A DNA stretch of 64,000 nucleotides from Betaproteobacteria bacterium (GTDB lineage: Bacteria > Pseudomonadota > Gammaproteobacteria > Burkholderiales > Usitatibacteraceae): the NCBI GenBank assembly GCA_016720855.1, contig JADKJU010000001.1, forward strand, positions 1,295,501 to 1,359,500. The letters run 5' to 3'. How positions within the stretch are numbered: the stretch's first letter is position 1; each line of letters opens with the position of its first letter. Below the pieces are notes generated by a model that did not search any database, was not told the DNA's origin, and saw nothing but the letters and a program-made list of their open reading frames with translations. The position numbers and the translations under genes were made by a program. Below, in pieces: positions 1 to 8,931 of this stretch.

Positions 1-2111
1 TTCATGCCGGTGGTGAGCAGGACCGCCGGGTAGGCGGTGCCGTCCTTCACCTGATGATAGGCGGACATCCTGCGCAGTGCATCGAACCCTTCGCGCGTCG
101 CCACGGAACCGAATTCCGGGATGTTGGCCGGCCCGTTGGCCGTGAACTCGAAGCGAAGCATGTCGAGCACCGCCACGCGCGGAACGACGGCGGCGAAGAG
201 GTCGGGCCGGCGAACCATTGCCCCCGCCGACGGGATGCCGCCCGCGCTCGTGCCCTGGATCGCCAGTCGCTTCGGGCTCGTGAAGCCGAACTTCACGAGA
301 AATTCCGCGCACGCGACGAAATCGAGGATCGTGTTTTCCTTCGTCCCCTTCTGGCCGGCGCGATGCCACTCCTCGCCGTATTCGCCGCCGCCGCGGATAT
401 GCGCGAAGGCGATGATGCCGCCCCGCTCGAGCCAGGCGAGCCGCGTCGCATCGAAGTAAGGCGTCTGCGAGATGCCGTAGGCGCCGTAGCCGATGAGGAG
501 CGTCGGGTTGTCGGCGGTAAGCATCGTCGTCTTGCGGTACAGAAGGGTCACGGGCACCTTCGTGCCGTCGTGGCTGGGTGCGTACAGGCGCACCTCGTCC
601 ATCCCCGAAAGGTCCGCGCGCGATGCCGGCTGCAGCCCGGTGTTCTTCAGGTTTCCCGTCCTGGCTTCCACCGTCACCACCGCGGGCGCCTCGAGGAATC
701 CCTGCAGGAGCAGCACCGCGCCAGGTCGCTGCGGATGCGTCAAGAGCTGCGTGATGGCCAGGTCGAACTCGGTCTTCACGAACTCCGGCGTGCGCGAGGC
801 GCCGAACCCCAGGTTCAGGCGTTCGAGCCGCTCCAGCCCGCCCACCGTCGTGCGCAGGTACAGCGCGTCGGCGGCGAGCGCCATGCCGAGGATGACCGTG
901 TCGCCCTCCGGCACCACCTTCCTCGGCCGAGATACCTCGGAGCTCCCCACCTTCATCACGAGCACCTGGTTGCGCAGCGCCCCCTTGTGGGTGAGCAGGT
1001 AGAGGTCGTCCTTCCATGCCTGGATGGCAGTCACGCCGTCCTCGAAATCGACGATCTTCGTCCAGCGCGGCAGGCCCTTCGCCAGTTCCCTCACCGGCGT
1101 CACGTGCACCGAGATCTCGCGGCGCACGCCATGCCGCACGACGGCATAGGCGTGCGTCGAATCCTCGGGCACCACGAGCGAGGGGTACACGAACTCCGGC
1201 ACGTCGCGCGCGCCTCCCGCGCCGGAAGCAAAGACGATCTCGTCCTGCGCCGCCGGCCGCCCCACCACATGGCGATAGAGGCGGATTCCCGCATAGCGGT
1301 GCGCGGCGTCGGCACGACCGCCTTCCGGAATGCGCGCGTAGTAGAACGCGCGGCTGTCGTGGTGCCAGGCAAGGCCGGAGTTGAATCGCGCGCGGTCGAT
1401 GGCCACGCCGGTGTCGCGCGCGTCCCGCACCTCCAGAACGCGCAATGTGGCGTCCTCCGTGCCACCGGACGAGACGCCGTAGGCCACGAGCCGGCCGTCC
1501 GGCGACGGCTGATACCAGTCGATCGTGGCGCGCGCATCCCCGGACGAGAACCGCGCGGGGTCGAGAATCACGCGCTCGGGCCCGGTGAACCCGTCGCGCA
1601 CGCACAGCACGGCAGTCGCGTTCCCCGGCGAAAGCTTCAGGTAGAACACCTTGCCGTTGGCGAGCGCAAGGCTGCGCACGGACACCTGCGCGGCCGAAAG
1701 CTCCCGGATGCGCCCGGCCAGGGCCGCGCGGCCGGGAATGCGGGCGAGTTCCCGGCGCGCGTATTCGTCCTGCGCACGGAAATACGCCTGCGATTCGGGC
1801 GACTTCACGTCCTCGAGCCACCGGTAGGGGTCCACGATCTCATCGCCGTGCAGCCTTTCGCGCACCTCGCGCACCGCCGCAAACGGATGCGTCGGCTCGA
1901 CAGTTCCCACGGCCACCGCGGGTGGCTGCGGCGCAACGGAAGTCATCGCAGCGGGAGGCGTTGCAGCGGAAGGCGCTGTAGCGGGAGGCGTCGCGGCGGA
2001 AGGCGTTGTAGCGGAAGGCGTCGCAGCGGGAGGCGGCGCGGCGGGAACGGTGTCGGCAAGGCAGGGATGGGGCAGCGCCAGGACGAGCAGGAAGGCAGCG
2101 AAGCGATTCAT
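1..2111 (-). CDS. Prolyl oligopeptidase family serine peptidase (S9), 3' end cut by window edge
   Basis: About 703 residues are visible; the C-terminus lies beyond the left edge. The ATG at 2111 begins a signal peptide (MNRFAAFLLVLALPHPCLA), followed by a low-complexity Ala/Thr/Pro segment of about 35 residues. The region with HPFAAVREV and EIVDPYRWLEDVKSPE matches the start of the mature S9 domain, and the middle fits the beta-propeller. The catalytic-domain motif GTSAGG is present with its Ser near residue 622, where S9A/oligopeptidase B enzymes have GGSxGG. The Asp and His of the triad would be outside or at the edge. By family it should cleave short peptides after Pro or basic residues; the leader suggests a periplasmic location. 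The exact specificity (prolyl oligopeptidase or oligopeptidase B type) is not decided. Confidence 0.9.
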   Translation of the reverse strand, partial: MNRFAAFLLVLALPHPCLADTVPAAPPPAATPSATTPSAATPPATAPSAATPPAAMTSVAPQPPAVAVGTVEPTHPFAAVREVRERLHGDEIVDPYRWLEDVKSPESQAYFRAQDEYARRELARIPGRAALAGRIRELSAAQVSVRSLALANGKVFYLKLSPGNATAVLCVRDGFTGPERVILDPARFSSGDARATIDWYQPSPDGRLVAYGVSSGGTEDATLRVLEVRDARDTGVAIDRARFNSGLAWHHDSRAFYYARIPEGGRADAAHRYAGIRLYRHVVGRPAAQDEIVFASGAGGARDVPEFVYPSLVVPEDSTHAYAVVRHGVRREISVHVTPVRELAKGLPRWTKIVDFEDGVTAIQAWKDDLYLLTHKGALRNQVLVMKVGSSEVSRPRKVVPEGDTVILGMALAADALYLRTTVGGLERLERLNLGFGASRTPEFVKTEFDLAITQLLTHPQRPGAVLLLQGFLEAPAVVTVEARTGNLKNTGLQPASRADLSGMDEVRLYAPSHDGTKVPVTLLYRKTTMLTADNPTLLIGYGAYGISQTPYFDATRLAWLERGGIIAFAHIRGGGEYGEEWHRAGQKGTKENTILDFVACAEFLVKFGFTSPKRLAIQGTSAGGIPSAGAMVRRPDLFAAVVPRVAVLDMLRFEFTANGPANIPEFGSVATREGFDALRRMSAYHQVKDGTAYPAVLLTTGM

Positions 2112-2164
2112 CGGAGCGATTCGGGAAAGGTGGCGACGGGCCGAAGGGCCGCGAGCGTTGCGCG

Positions 2165-2186
2165 CACGCTCGTCCTCGCGGACGAG
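2165..2186. other. Perfect hairpin upstream of the S9 peptidase gene
   Basis: Nine-base arms CGCTCGTCC and GGACGAGCG flank a TCGC tetraloop. It lies in the 127-nt gap between the AsmA-like gene and the peptidase gene, both on the minus strand. No T-tract follows on the minus strand, so a rho-independent terminator is not clearly supported. It may be a transcript-processing or stabilising hairpin. Confidence 0.45.
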
Positions 2187-2238
2187 CGGCTCGCGCGAGC
2201 CCGCAGCGCCTTCGGGCGGTGCGGGATTCAATTCGGGG

Positions 2239-5200
2239 TCAGCCTCCGCGGCGCAGGATCGGCTTGGCAACAGTTCCGGTCACCGCGAACGAGCCCCTGT
2301 CCTGCGCGACGTTGGAGCGGATCTCCACCGACAGCCGGCCGGACAAGGCGCCATGGGCAGCAACGTCGATATTGCCGCCGCCCCGAAGCACTCCGCCCAG
2401 CAGGCTGAGGTTGCGGTAGGAGACACGCCCATCGCCCGCGCCGTACTCACCGGTCAGCTCGGCGAACTTGGTCACGCCCGCGCGCCCCGCCGCGTCGGAG
2501 GACTGCATGGCCGCCACGAGGTCGGAGTTGGACACCGACCCGTCGGCCAGCCGGAACTTGCCCTGGACCCGCGGCGAGGACAGCAGCGTCGCGAGTGACT
2601 CCGATTCCGCCGTCACCGCGAAATTGCCTTCGACCTTGCCGGTGACCGCGATGTCGCGCGTGAACGAGCCCATCAACTGGTCCGCACGCACGCGGGCAAG
2701 GGAGAGGTCGGAGGCGAGCTTCACGGTCGGGCCCCAGCTCACCCTGAGCGTGCCGTTCACCTTGCCCTCGAGCGCGTCGACCTCGAACTCCGAGAACGTG
2801 ATGTCGTTCGCCGTGAGCACGCCCTTTGCCGACACTTCGCTCACCGGCACGGGGGCGCCCAGCGGCAGCTCCCAGTTGCGCGCGGCGAAGGTCACTTCGT
2901 ATTCGGCCTCGCGCGGTCGCACCGTGGCATTCCACTTGCCTTCGCCGGACAGGCTCGCGTTCCTGAACGCGCCGTCCGCGCCGAAGGAGAGCGTCGCCTC
3001 GAAAGGCTTCAACTCCGGCTTTACGTCGAGCTTCACATTGCGCAGGCGGATGGAATCGATCTGTGCCGCGGCTTTCTTGCCTTCGACCTTGCCCCAGGAA
3101 AAGATGCGCCGGGGCGCATCGCCCGTGATCGAGACGTTCTCGAGTTCCAGCGAGTTCACCACGACCCGGCCTGCGAGCAACGCCGGGATGTCCACGTACA
3201 CGTTGCCGTGCGAGGCCTTCGCATCGAGCGCCTTGCCAACCGCGAACCCTTCGATCTTCAGGTGCGGAGACGGGATGAGCGTGAACTGGAGGTTGGAAAT
3301 CGATACGTCCTCGTGCAGCCAGCCACCGATGCCCTTCTCCAGCGTGTTGGCGTACCCGCGCAGGGGCACCACGTGCAGCAGGCCCACCCCGACGATCACC
3401 ACGACGGCCAGTCCTACCGAGATGTTGCGCACCCAGTTGACCTTCTTGCGCGGACGGCGCCTGGCGGCGGGGGTGGCGGACTCCTCGGCATCGGGCTCGA
3501 CCCGGGTGCGCAGCACGTCCGCGATCTCGCGCGCCTTGCGTTCCTGCTCGGCGCGGATCTTCGAGTCCTCGTCCAGCTCGGCCTGCTGCTTGGCCTGCAT
3601 GTAAGCCTTGGCCTGCGCCTTGCCTTCCAGCTCGGCGCGGCGCGTCATGTCGCCTTCGATCTCGGCCGTCACCTTCTCGCGGGTGGTCTCCTCGACCGAC
3701 TCGCGGGCCTTCGCCTCGATGCGCGCGCGCTTTTCGGCTTCCTCGCGCGCCCTGCGCTCGGCGTCGATCTTGCCGGCGAGCTCCTTCTCGCGCCGCTCGC
3801 GCTCCTCGGCCTCGACCATCGCGCGGGCCTCGGCCTCGATCTTCCCCTTGCGCTCCGCATCAAGGCGCGAAGCGGCTTCCGCACGCTCGGCATCCAGGCG
3901 CGAAGCGGCTTCCGCACGCTCGCGCGCCGCGGCCGAGGCCGTCTCGGCCTTCTCGCGGGCGGCCCTCTCGACCTCTTCCCGGGCGCGCGCCTCCAGGTGG
4001 CGAAGCCGGCGTGTCTCCTCCTCGGCTTTCTGGCGCGCGACGGATTCGGCCGCGGCCCTTGCCTCGGCCTCGGCGCGCAGCTTCGCCTCGTGGTCGCCGC
4101 GCTCTTTCGCCGCCTTCTCCGCCTGGATGCGAACTTCCATCTCGGCCTTCTGCAACGCCTCGCGTTCCTCGCGCAGGCGCTCTTCGAGCTCGGCCCTCGC
4201 GGCCAGGCGCGCCTCCGCCATGATCTCGGCCTGCATCTCGGCCCGGGCCTTCTCCCCGATCTCGTCGCGCAGGAGCGTTTCCATCTCGCCCCGGATGCGC
4301 GCCTCGATCTCCTCCTTGAGGCGCTCCTTGAGTTCCTGCTCGGAGGCGACCACTTCCTGCGCCTGGCGCCGGGCGGCCGCTTCGGCTTCGGCTCGCGCCT
4401 TGGCGAGCGCTTGCGCCTCGGCCTCGGCACGCGTGCGCGCCTCGGCCAGCGCCCGGGCCTCGCCCTCGGCCTTGGCCCGCGCCTCGGCAAGCCGCTGGGA
4501 CTCCACTTCCTCCTTCGCCTTCTCCTCGGCGGCCGCGCGCGCCACCTGCTCGGCGACCTGTTTCTTCCTGGCCTCCTCCTCGCGCACCCTGGCCTCGAGC
4601 TCGCTGCGAGCGCGGGCATCGGCCTCGGCCTTCGCCTTCTCCTTCAGTTCGGCAAGCTGCCGGCTCACCAGTTCTTCCTTGGCCTTGTTCTCGGCGGCAA
4701 GCTTCGCCTGCTGCTCTGCCACGGCCTTCCTGCGCGCCTCTTCCTCGCGCATCTTCACTTCGAGCTCGGCCCTGGCGCGCTCCGAAGCCTCCTTCGCGCG
4801 CTTCGCCTGTTCCATGGCGCGCATTTCCGCTTCGGCCTTGGCCCGGGCATCGGCCTCCGCCGTCGCTCGCGCCTCGACCTGGTGCTTCGCCTTCTCGCGT
4901 GCGGCCACCTGCGCGTTCTCGCGCGCCTTTCGGTCGGCGTCGGCTTTCTCCTGCTGACGGGAGAGTTCGCTGATGTCGAGGGCGGCGGCGGCCACGACGC
5001 GCTGCGTCTGCCCGGGCAGCTTGCCGGGCGCCGTGAAGTCGAAGTCGTCCTCGCCGAAGGGGTCGGCTTCCTTGCGCGTCTCGAAGATGCGCGCGAACCC
5101 GTCGCGGATGAGCGTCGCCAGGGCCTTCTCGAGGACGGGCTTGTCGAGCTCGGCCTTCGACATGATCTGGGCCAGCGTGGACTTGCCGTCGACGAGCTTG

Positions 5201-5295
5201 AGAATGCGCATCAAGTCCTTCGACAGGGACGCCGAACGCTGGTTGACCTGCGTGATGCCCTTCGCGGTCTTGGTGAAGACGGTGGTGTTGTCCAT
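2239..5295 (-). CDS. Large membrane protein: N-terminal helical domain, ~500-residue charged coiled coil, one TM, C-terminal AsmA-like domain
   Basis: The product is 1018 residues. Residues 1-75 form a small helical domain resembling a winged helix (ILKLVDGKSTLAQI). Residues about 100-615 are almost entirely Ala/Glu/Lys/Arg with strong heptad character and repeated AEARA/KAEA blocks, indicating a very long cytoplasmic coiled coil. A single transmembrane segment (about 622-643, core VGLAVVVIVGVGLL) follows. The remaining ~375 residues resemble the AsmA/TamB-like fold, with an early ILIPSPHL-type segment (LQFTLIPSPHLKIEGFAVGK) and many short beta strands. AsmA-like proteins are linked to outer-membrane biogenesis and lipid transport, and this domain would be periplasmic. 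The cytoplasmic coiled coil is not usual for the family, so function is open. The ATG at 5295 follows an AAGGG box. Confidence 0.75.
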   Translation of the reverse strand: MDNTTVFTKTAKGITQVNQRSASLSKDLMRILKLVDGKSTLAQIMSKAELDKPVLEKALATLIRDGFARIFETRKEADPFGEDDFDFTAPGKLPGQTQRVVAAAALDISELSRQQEKADADRKARENAQVAAREKAKHQVEARATAEADARAKAEAEMRAMEQAKRAKEASERARAELEVKMREEEARRKAVAEQQAKLAAENKAKEELVSRQLAELKEKAKAEADARARSELEARVREEEARKKQVAEQVARAAAEEKAKEEVESQRLAEARAKAEGEARALAEARTRAEAEAQALAKARAEAEAAARRQAQEVVASEQELKERLKEEIEARIRGEMETLLRDEIGEKARAEMQAEIMAEARLAARAELEERLREEREALQKAEMEVRIQAEKAAKERGDHEAKLRAEAEARAAAESVARQKAEEETRRLRHLEARAREEVERAAREKAETASAAARERAEAASRLDAERAEAASRLDAERKGKIEAEARAMVEAEERERREKELAGKIDAERRAREEAEKRARIEAKARESVEETTREKVTAEIEGDMTRRAELEGKAQAKAYMQAKQQAELDEDSKIRAEQERKAREIADVLRTRVEPDAEESATPAARRRPRKKVNWVRNISVGLAVVVIVGVGLLHVVPLRGYANTLEKGIGGWLHEDVSISNLQFTLIPSPHLKIEGFAVGKALDAKASHGNVYVDIPALLAGRVVVNSLELENVSITGDAPRRIFSWGKVEGKKAAAQIDSIRLRNVKLDVKPELKPFEATLSFGADGAFRNASLSGEGKWNATVRPREAEYEVTFAARNWELPLGAPVPVSEVSAKGVLTANDITFSEFEVDALEGKVNGTLRVSWGPTVKLASDLSLARVRADQLMGSFTRDIAVTGKVEGNFAVTAESESLATLLSSPRVQGKFRLADGSVSNSDLVAAMQSSDAAGRAGVTKFAELTGEYGAGDGRVSYRNLSLLGGVLRGGGNIDVAAHGALSGRLSVEIRSNVAQDRGSFAVTGTVAKPILRRGG

Positions 5296-5576
5296 CCCTT
5301 GGGTCCCGGGCGAGTTCTTCTTCGGTGGCGGAAGGCAGCCGGCGGACTTTTAACCCGGCCCTGATGAGCGAACCGCCCGCGCTTCCGTGTCGGCGATCGC
5401 GTCGGGGGCAATAATGGCATGAATTCAGGGTGTTGGAAAATCCCGCTCGACGGGGACCTGCGCGGCCAACGGCGAAGCGCGAAAGATCGATGCCGGGAGC
5501 CGTGTCCTCCGATTGGCGGACTGGAACGTTATGGGATGATGGAACCGGTAATTCGCCGGCAATGAACGGGTGTGAA

Positions 5577-7424
5577 ATGTCCCTGATGACCCGATTTTCC
5601 GCACTCCTGGCATCTCTCGCCCTGGTTCCTCTCGTCACGTGGGCCGATCCCCCCGGGCGCGTGGCGCGGCTGTCCCTCATCGAGGGGCAGGCCTCCGTCT
5701 TTGTCGATCCTGCCCAGGGTTGGGAAGGCGCGCAGGTCAACAGCACGCTCACGAGCGAGAACTCGGTTTGGACGGATCCGCGCTCGCGTGCCGAGGTCCG
5801 TTTTGGCGCCACCGCCATCGCCCTGGGCGAGGTCACGCAATTCGACATCGTCCGGCTGGACGACGAGACCTTCCGCGCCCACGTCGCGCGCGGCTCCCTG
5901 GCGATCCATATTCGCGAGCTCGACCCGCGCGAGTCCTACTACGTCGCGACGCCCGAAGCGCGCTTCCAGCTTCGCGGCACCGGCCGCTATCGCGTGGACA
6001 CGGACCCCGAGCGCGGCGAATCGCGGCTCACGGTCCTGTCGGGCAACGCGCGCCTCGAGAGCGCCGGCGGGTTCATCAGCGTCGATACCGGCCGAAGCGT
6101 GCGCGTGACAGGCGGAGAACGCCCGGGGTACGAGCTCGAGCCGGCCACTTCCTCCGCCCTGGACGACTGGGCGATCGCCCGCGACCAGCGGCTCGAGCAG
6201 CGGGAAGCGGCACGCTACGTACCCCAGCAGATGACGGGGTGGGAAGAGCTGGACGACTACGGCGTCTGGCGCAACGAGCCGGAATACGGCGCCGTCTGGT
6301 ACCCGACCCGCGTGGTCGCGGACTGGGCGCCTTATCGATATGGCCGCTGGACCTGGGTCCGCCCCTGGGGCTGGTCGTGGGTGGACGATGCGCCCTGGGG
6401 TTACGCGCCCTCCCATTACGGTCGCTGGGCATACATCGGCAACCGCTGGGGCTGGTACCCGGGCCGCTACGAATCGCGGCCGATCTGGGCGCCGGCATTG
6501 GTGGGCTGGGTGGGCCGCCCGGGCTGGAGCGTCTCGATCTCCACGGGGCCCGCGAACGTCGTCGGCTGGTATCCGCTGTCTCCCTATGACCGCTACCAGC
6601 CCTGGTACTCGACCAACGTCACCTACGTGAACAACGTGAACCGCGTCGTGATTCCCCCTCGACGGGATCGCAATTACCCGCACTACGACAACCGCGATCG
6701 CGGCGCCACGGTCGTGCCTCGAGAGAACTTCGGCTCCCATCGCCCGGTCCAGAGCGTCATCACGTCCGTCAGCCGCGACGTCGTGGCAGCGCAACCGGTC
6801 GTGCCCGGCTCCTCGGTCCTGCCGCCACGCTACTCGGGGCGGCCCTCCATGTCCGACCGCACGCCGCCAACGGGAGGCACTCGCCCGCCCGCGCGCGGGG
6901 AGCCCGGCGTCAATTCGCGGCCTGCCTCGCCCGCGCTGCCGGGCACGCCGGCGACCAAGCCGGTGGCAGCGCCTTCCTATCCGTCGATGCCGTCCTCGCA
7001 GCCATCGCGCGTCGCGCGGCCCGTGCCCGCGTATCCCGCTTCGGGTGCGAAGCCCCCCGAGGCTTCGTCGGGGCGCACAAAGCCGCCCGAGTCACGCGGC
7101 AACGATGCCCGCCCGCCACGCACGTCGGATACGGCGGCCAAGCCGTCCCACCAGCCTGCACCGTCGCCATCGACAGGCAAGCCGTCCCACCAGCCCGCGC
7201 CATCGCCATCGGCAGGCAAGCCGTCGGCCCAGCCTGCGCCGTCGCCATCGGCAGGCAAGCCGTCGGCCCAGCCCGCACCGTCGCCATCGGCAGGCAAGCC
7301 GTCGGCCCAGCCCGCACCCACGCCATCGACAGGCAAGCCGTCGGCTCAGCCCGCACCGTCGCTGCCGTCGGCGAAGCCCGGGCGGCCCGTCGATAAACCC
7401 GCCGAGCAAGGCCAGGGAGGCTGA
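5577..7424 (+). CDS. FecR-domain / DUF6600-like secreted protein with Trp/Tyr-rich region and proline-rich tail
   Basis: From the ATG at 5577 the product is 615 residues (5586 is an equally good start). A signal peptide (MTRFSALLASLALVPLVTWA) leads into a FecR-like beta domain at about 25-190 (VWTDPRSRAEVRFG, GSLAIHIRELDPRESYYVATP). Residues about 220-350 are very rich in Trp, Tyr and Gly (YGRWTWVRPWGWSWVDDAPW, WAYIGNRWGWYPGRY), as in DUF6600 proteins. The tail from about 380 is disordered and Pro/Ser-rich and ends in 13-residue repeats. FecR domains normally belong to surface-signalling anti-sigma factors, but no sigma-factor gene is adjacent, so a structural or envelope role is inferred. 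Longer upstream in-frame starts exist (5430) but precede the signal peptide. Confidence 0.75.
   Translation: MSLMTRFSALLASLALVPLVTWADPPGRVARLSLIEGQASVFVDPAQGWEGAQVNSTLTSENSVWTDPRSRAEVRFGATAIALGEVTQFDIVRLDDETFRAHVARGSLAIHIRELDPRESYYVATPEARFQLRGTGRYRVDTDPERGESRLTVLSGNARLESAGGFISVDTGRSVRVTGGERPGYELEPATSSALDDWAIARDQRLEQREAARYVPQQMTGWEELDDYGVWRNEPEYGAVWYPTRVVADWAPYRYGRWTWVRPWGWSWVDDAPWGYAPSHYGRWAYIGNRWGWYPGRYESRPIWAPALVGWVGRPGWSVSISTGPANVVGWYPLSPYDRYQPWYSTNVTYVNNVNRVVIPPRRDRNYPHYDNRDRGATVVPRENFGSHRPVQSVITSVSRDVVAAQPVVPGSSVLPPRYSGRPSMSDRTPPTGGTRPPARGEPGVNSRPASPALPGTPATKPVAAPSYPSMPSSQPSRVARPVPAYPASGAKPPEASSGRTKPPESRGNDARPPRTSDTAAKPSHQPAPSPSTGKPSHQPAPSPSAGKPSAQPAPSPSAGKPSAQPAPSPSAGKPSAQPAPTPSTGKPSAQPAPSLPSAKPGRPVDKPAEQGQGG
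7140..7365 (+). repeat. Tandem 39-bp coding repeats
   Basis: Five full units and one partial unit of a 39-bp sequence encode 13-residue repeats of the form KPS(H/A)QPAPSPS(T/A)G at the C-terminus of the FecR/DUF6600-like protein. Units differ only by a few substitutions, so the array is recent and probably length-variable. Confidence 0.9.
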
Positions 7425-7462
7425 AGATTTTCCGGCCTGCGCGGGGATGCTAGTCTCCGCGC

Positions 7463-8674
7463 ATGCCGACCAACCGTCCCTACTGGAGCCTCGCCATCGC
7501 GGGCGCGGCGATCCTCGCCGTCACCATGGGGATCCGCCAGTCGCTCGGGCTCTTCGTTTCGCCGCTCAACACGAACACGGGGCTCGGCATCGTCACGGTG
7601 AGCTTCACGCTCGCCGTGGGCCAGTTCGTGTGGGGCGCCGCGCAGCCTGTCTTCGGCGCGATCGCCGACCGCGTCGGGCCGGTGCGCGTGATGATGGCCG
7701 GGGGACTGCTGCTCGCCATCGGGCTCGCGGCAACGCCGTTCATGGCATCGAGCCTGGGCCTCGTTTTCTTCCTGGGCGTCGTGGCCGCGGCGGGTGCCGG
7801 CGCCGGCAGCTTTTCCATACTCATCGGCGCGGCCGCCAACCGCATCCCGCCCGAGAAGCGTGCCTTTGCCTCGGGGTTCATCAACGCCGGCGGCTCCTTC
7901 GGGCAGTTCGTGTTCGCGCCGCTCTCGCAGGCGCTCATCGGCGTCGCGGGCTGGGTCACGGCGCTCTGGGCGCTGGCCGTCGCGGCCCTCGCGACAATTC
8001 CGATGTCGGTCGCGTTTCGCGAGCGGCCGGGCGAGCCGCCGCACGGCGCGACGGCACCGGGACTCACACTATCGAGACAGATTGCGGAAGCATTCCGGGA
8101 TCCGAGCTACTGGTGCCTGCACGCAGGTTTCTTCACCTGCGGGTTCCACATCGCGTTTCTGGTGACGCACCTGCCGGGCGAAGTGGATCTCTGCGGATTG
8201 CCCGCGTCGGTGTCCGCGGCATCGCTCGCCATCATCGGACTGGCCAACATTGCCGGCAGCCTCGGCGCGGGGTGGCTCTCCCAGACGCACCGCATGAAGT
8301 GGATTCTCTTCTGGATGTACGGCACGCGCGCCATCGCGGTGGCCATCTACCTCCTGCTGCCGAAGACGGTGGCGACCTTCTATGCCTTCGCCGCCGTGCT
8401 CGGGCTCACCTGGCTCGCGACCGTTCCGCCCACGGCGGGGCTCGTCGGCAAGCTCTTCGGCACGCGCTTTCTCGCCACGCTCTTCGGCCTCACGCTGCTG
8501 TCGCACCAGATCGGCGGGTTCTTCGGCGCGTGGCTGGGGGGGCTGGCGATCCAGCACACCGGCAGTTACGAATGGATGTGGTACGCCGACATGGCGCTCG
8601 CCGCGGCAGCCGCCGTGGTCAACATCCCGATCCGCGAGGAGGTCCCGCAGCCGGTGGCGAGGGCGGTGGCGTAG
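7463..8674 (+). CDS. Major facilitator superfamily transporter
   Basis: The 403-residue protein has about 12 hydrophobic segments. The MFS loop 2-3 signature is recognisable as GAIADRVGPVRVMM, and a central hydrophilic loop (AFRERPGEPPHG) separates two six-helix halves. The resemblance is to the oxalate/formate or monocarboxylate-type MFS clade (GIRQSLGLFVSPLN near the N-terminus), but the substrate cannot be read from sequence. It starts 38 nt after the FecR-like gene; nothing shows they are cotranscribed. The 3' end is followed immediately by a large inverted-repeat element. Confidence 0.9.
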   Translation: MPTNRPYWSLAIAGAAILAVTMGIRQSLGLFVSPLNTNTGLGIVTVSFTLAVGQFVWGAAQPVFGAIADRVGPVRVMMAGGLLLAIGLAATPFMASSLGLVFFLGVVAAAGAGAGSFSILIGAAANRIPPEKRAFASGFINAGGSFGQFVFAPLSQALIGVAGWVTALWALAVAALATIPMSVAFRERPGEPPHGATAPGLTLSRQIAEAFRDPSYWCLHAGFFTCGFHIAFLVTHLPGEVDLCGLPASVSAASLAIIGLANIAGSLGAGWLSQTHRMKWILFWMYGTRAIAVAIYLLLPKTVATFYAFAAVLGLTWLATVPPTAGLVGKLFGTRFLATLFGLTLLSHQIGGFFGAWLGGLAIQHTGSYEWMWYADMALAAAAAVVNIPIREEVPQPVARAVA

Positions 8675-8683
8675 GCGAAGCAG

Positions 8684-8869
8684 GGGAAAGGGGTCAGGAA
8701 TAAAAAATTGGCTGGGTTTGTTTTTTGGTTTTGGCCAGATGAGGGTGCCATCGACTGCGAAATCCGGACCTATTGCGATTGAGGTCCGGACAGCGATTCC
8801 CGAGGCAACTTGACCTGGCCAAAACCAAAAAACAAACCCAGCCAATTTTTTATTCCTGACCCCTTTCCC
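8684..8869. repeat. Large hairpin element, copy A: perfect 55-bp inverted arms around a 76-nt core
   Basis: The left arm 8684-8738 and right arm 8815-8869 are exact reverse complements. They begin GGGAAAGGGGTCAGGAATAA and end GGTTTTGGCCAG. The core 8739-8814 starts ATGAG, ends CTTGAC and contains a nested 9-bp hairpin (TCCGGACCT at 8763-8771 with AGGTCCGGA at 8782-8790). It lies between the convergent MFS and KTSC genes. A related element with different arms is at 60740-60906. No coding sequence is evident inside. Origin and function are unknown; a non-autonomous mobile repeat or a structured-RNA element are both possible. Confidence 0.9.
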
Positions 8870-8931
8870 GACGCGCCGCTATCCAACCCGCATCGTCACG
8901 GCGGGGCCGCCTCGGTCGAGCCGGTTCCGCT

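Noticed and set aside
54..2408. 784-codon open frame on the plus strand at the left end
   Set aside because: It lies opposite a prolyl oligopeptidase gene with signal peptide and GTSAGG motif; its own translation is featureless.
3208..5364. Plus-strand frames opposite the coiled-coil gene
   Set aside because: Leu/Gly/Arg-rich mirror of the Ala/Glu/Lys codons; no independent evidence of coding.
7140..7365. CRISPR array
   Set aside because: Repeat units are contiguous without spacers and encode an in-frame Pro-rich tail.
5577..7424. FecR anti-sigma regulator of an iron uptake system
   Set aside because: No ECF sigma factor or TonB receptor gene is nearby, and the protein has a signal peptide and a Trp-rich DUF6600-like region rather than an anti-sigma N-terminus.
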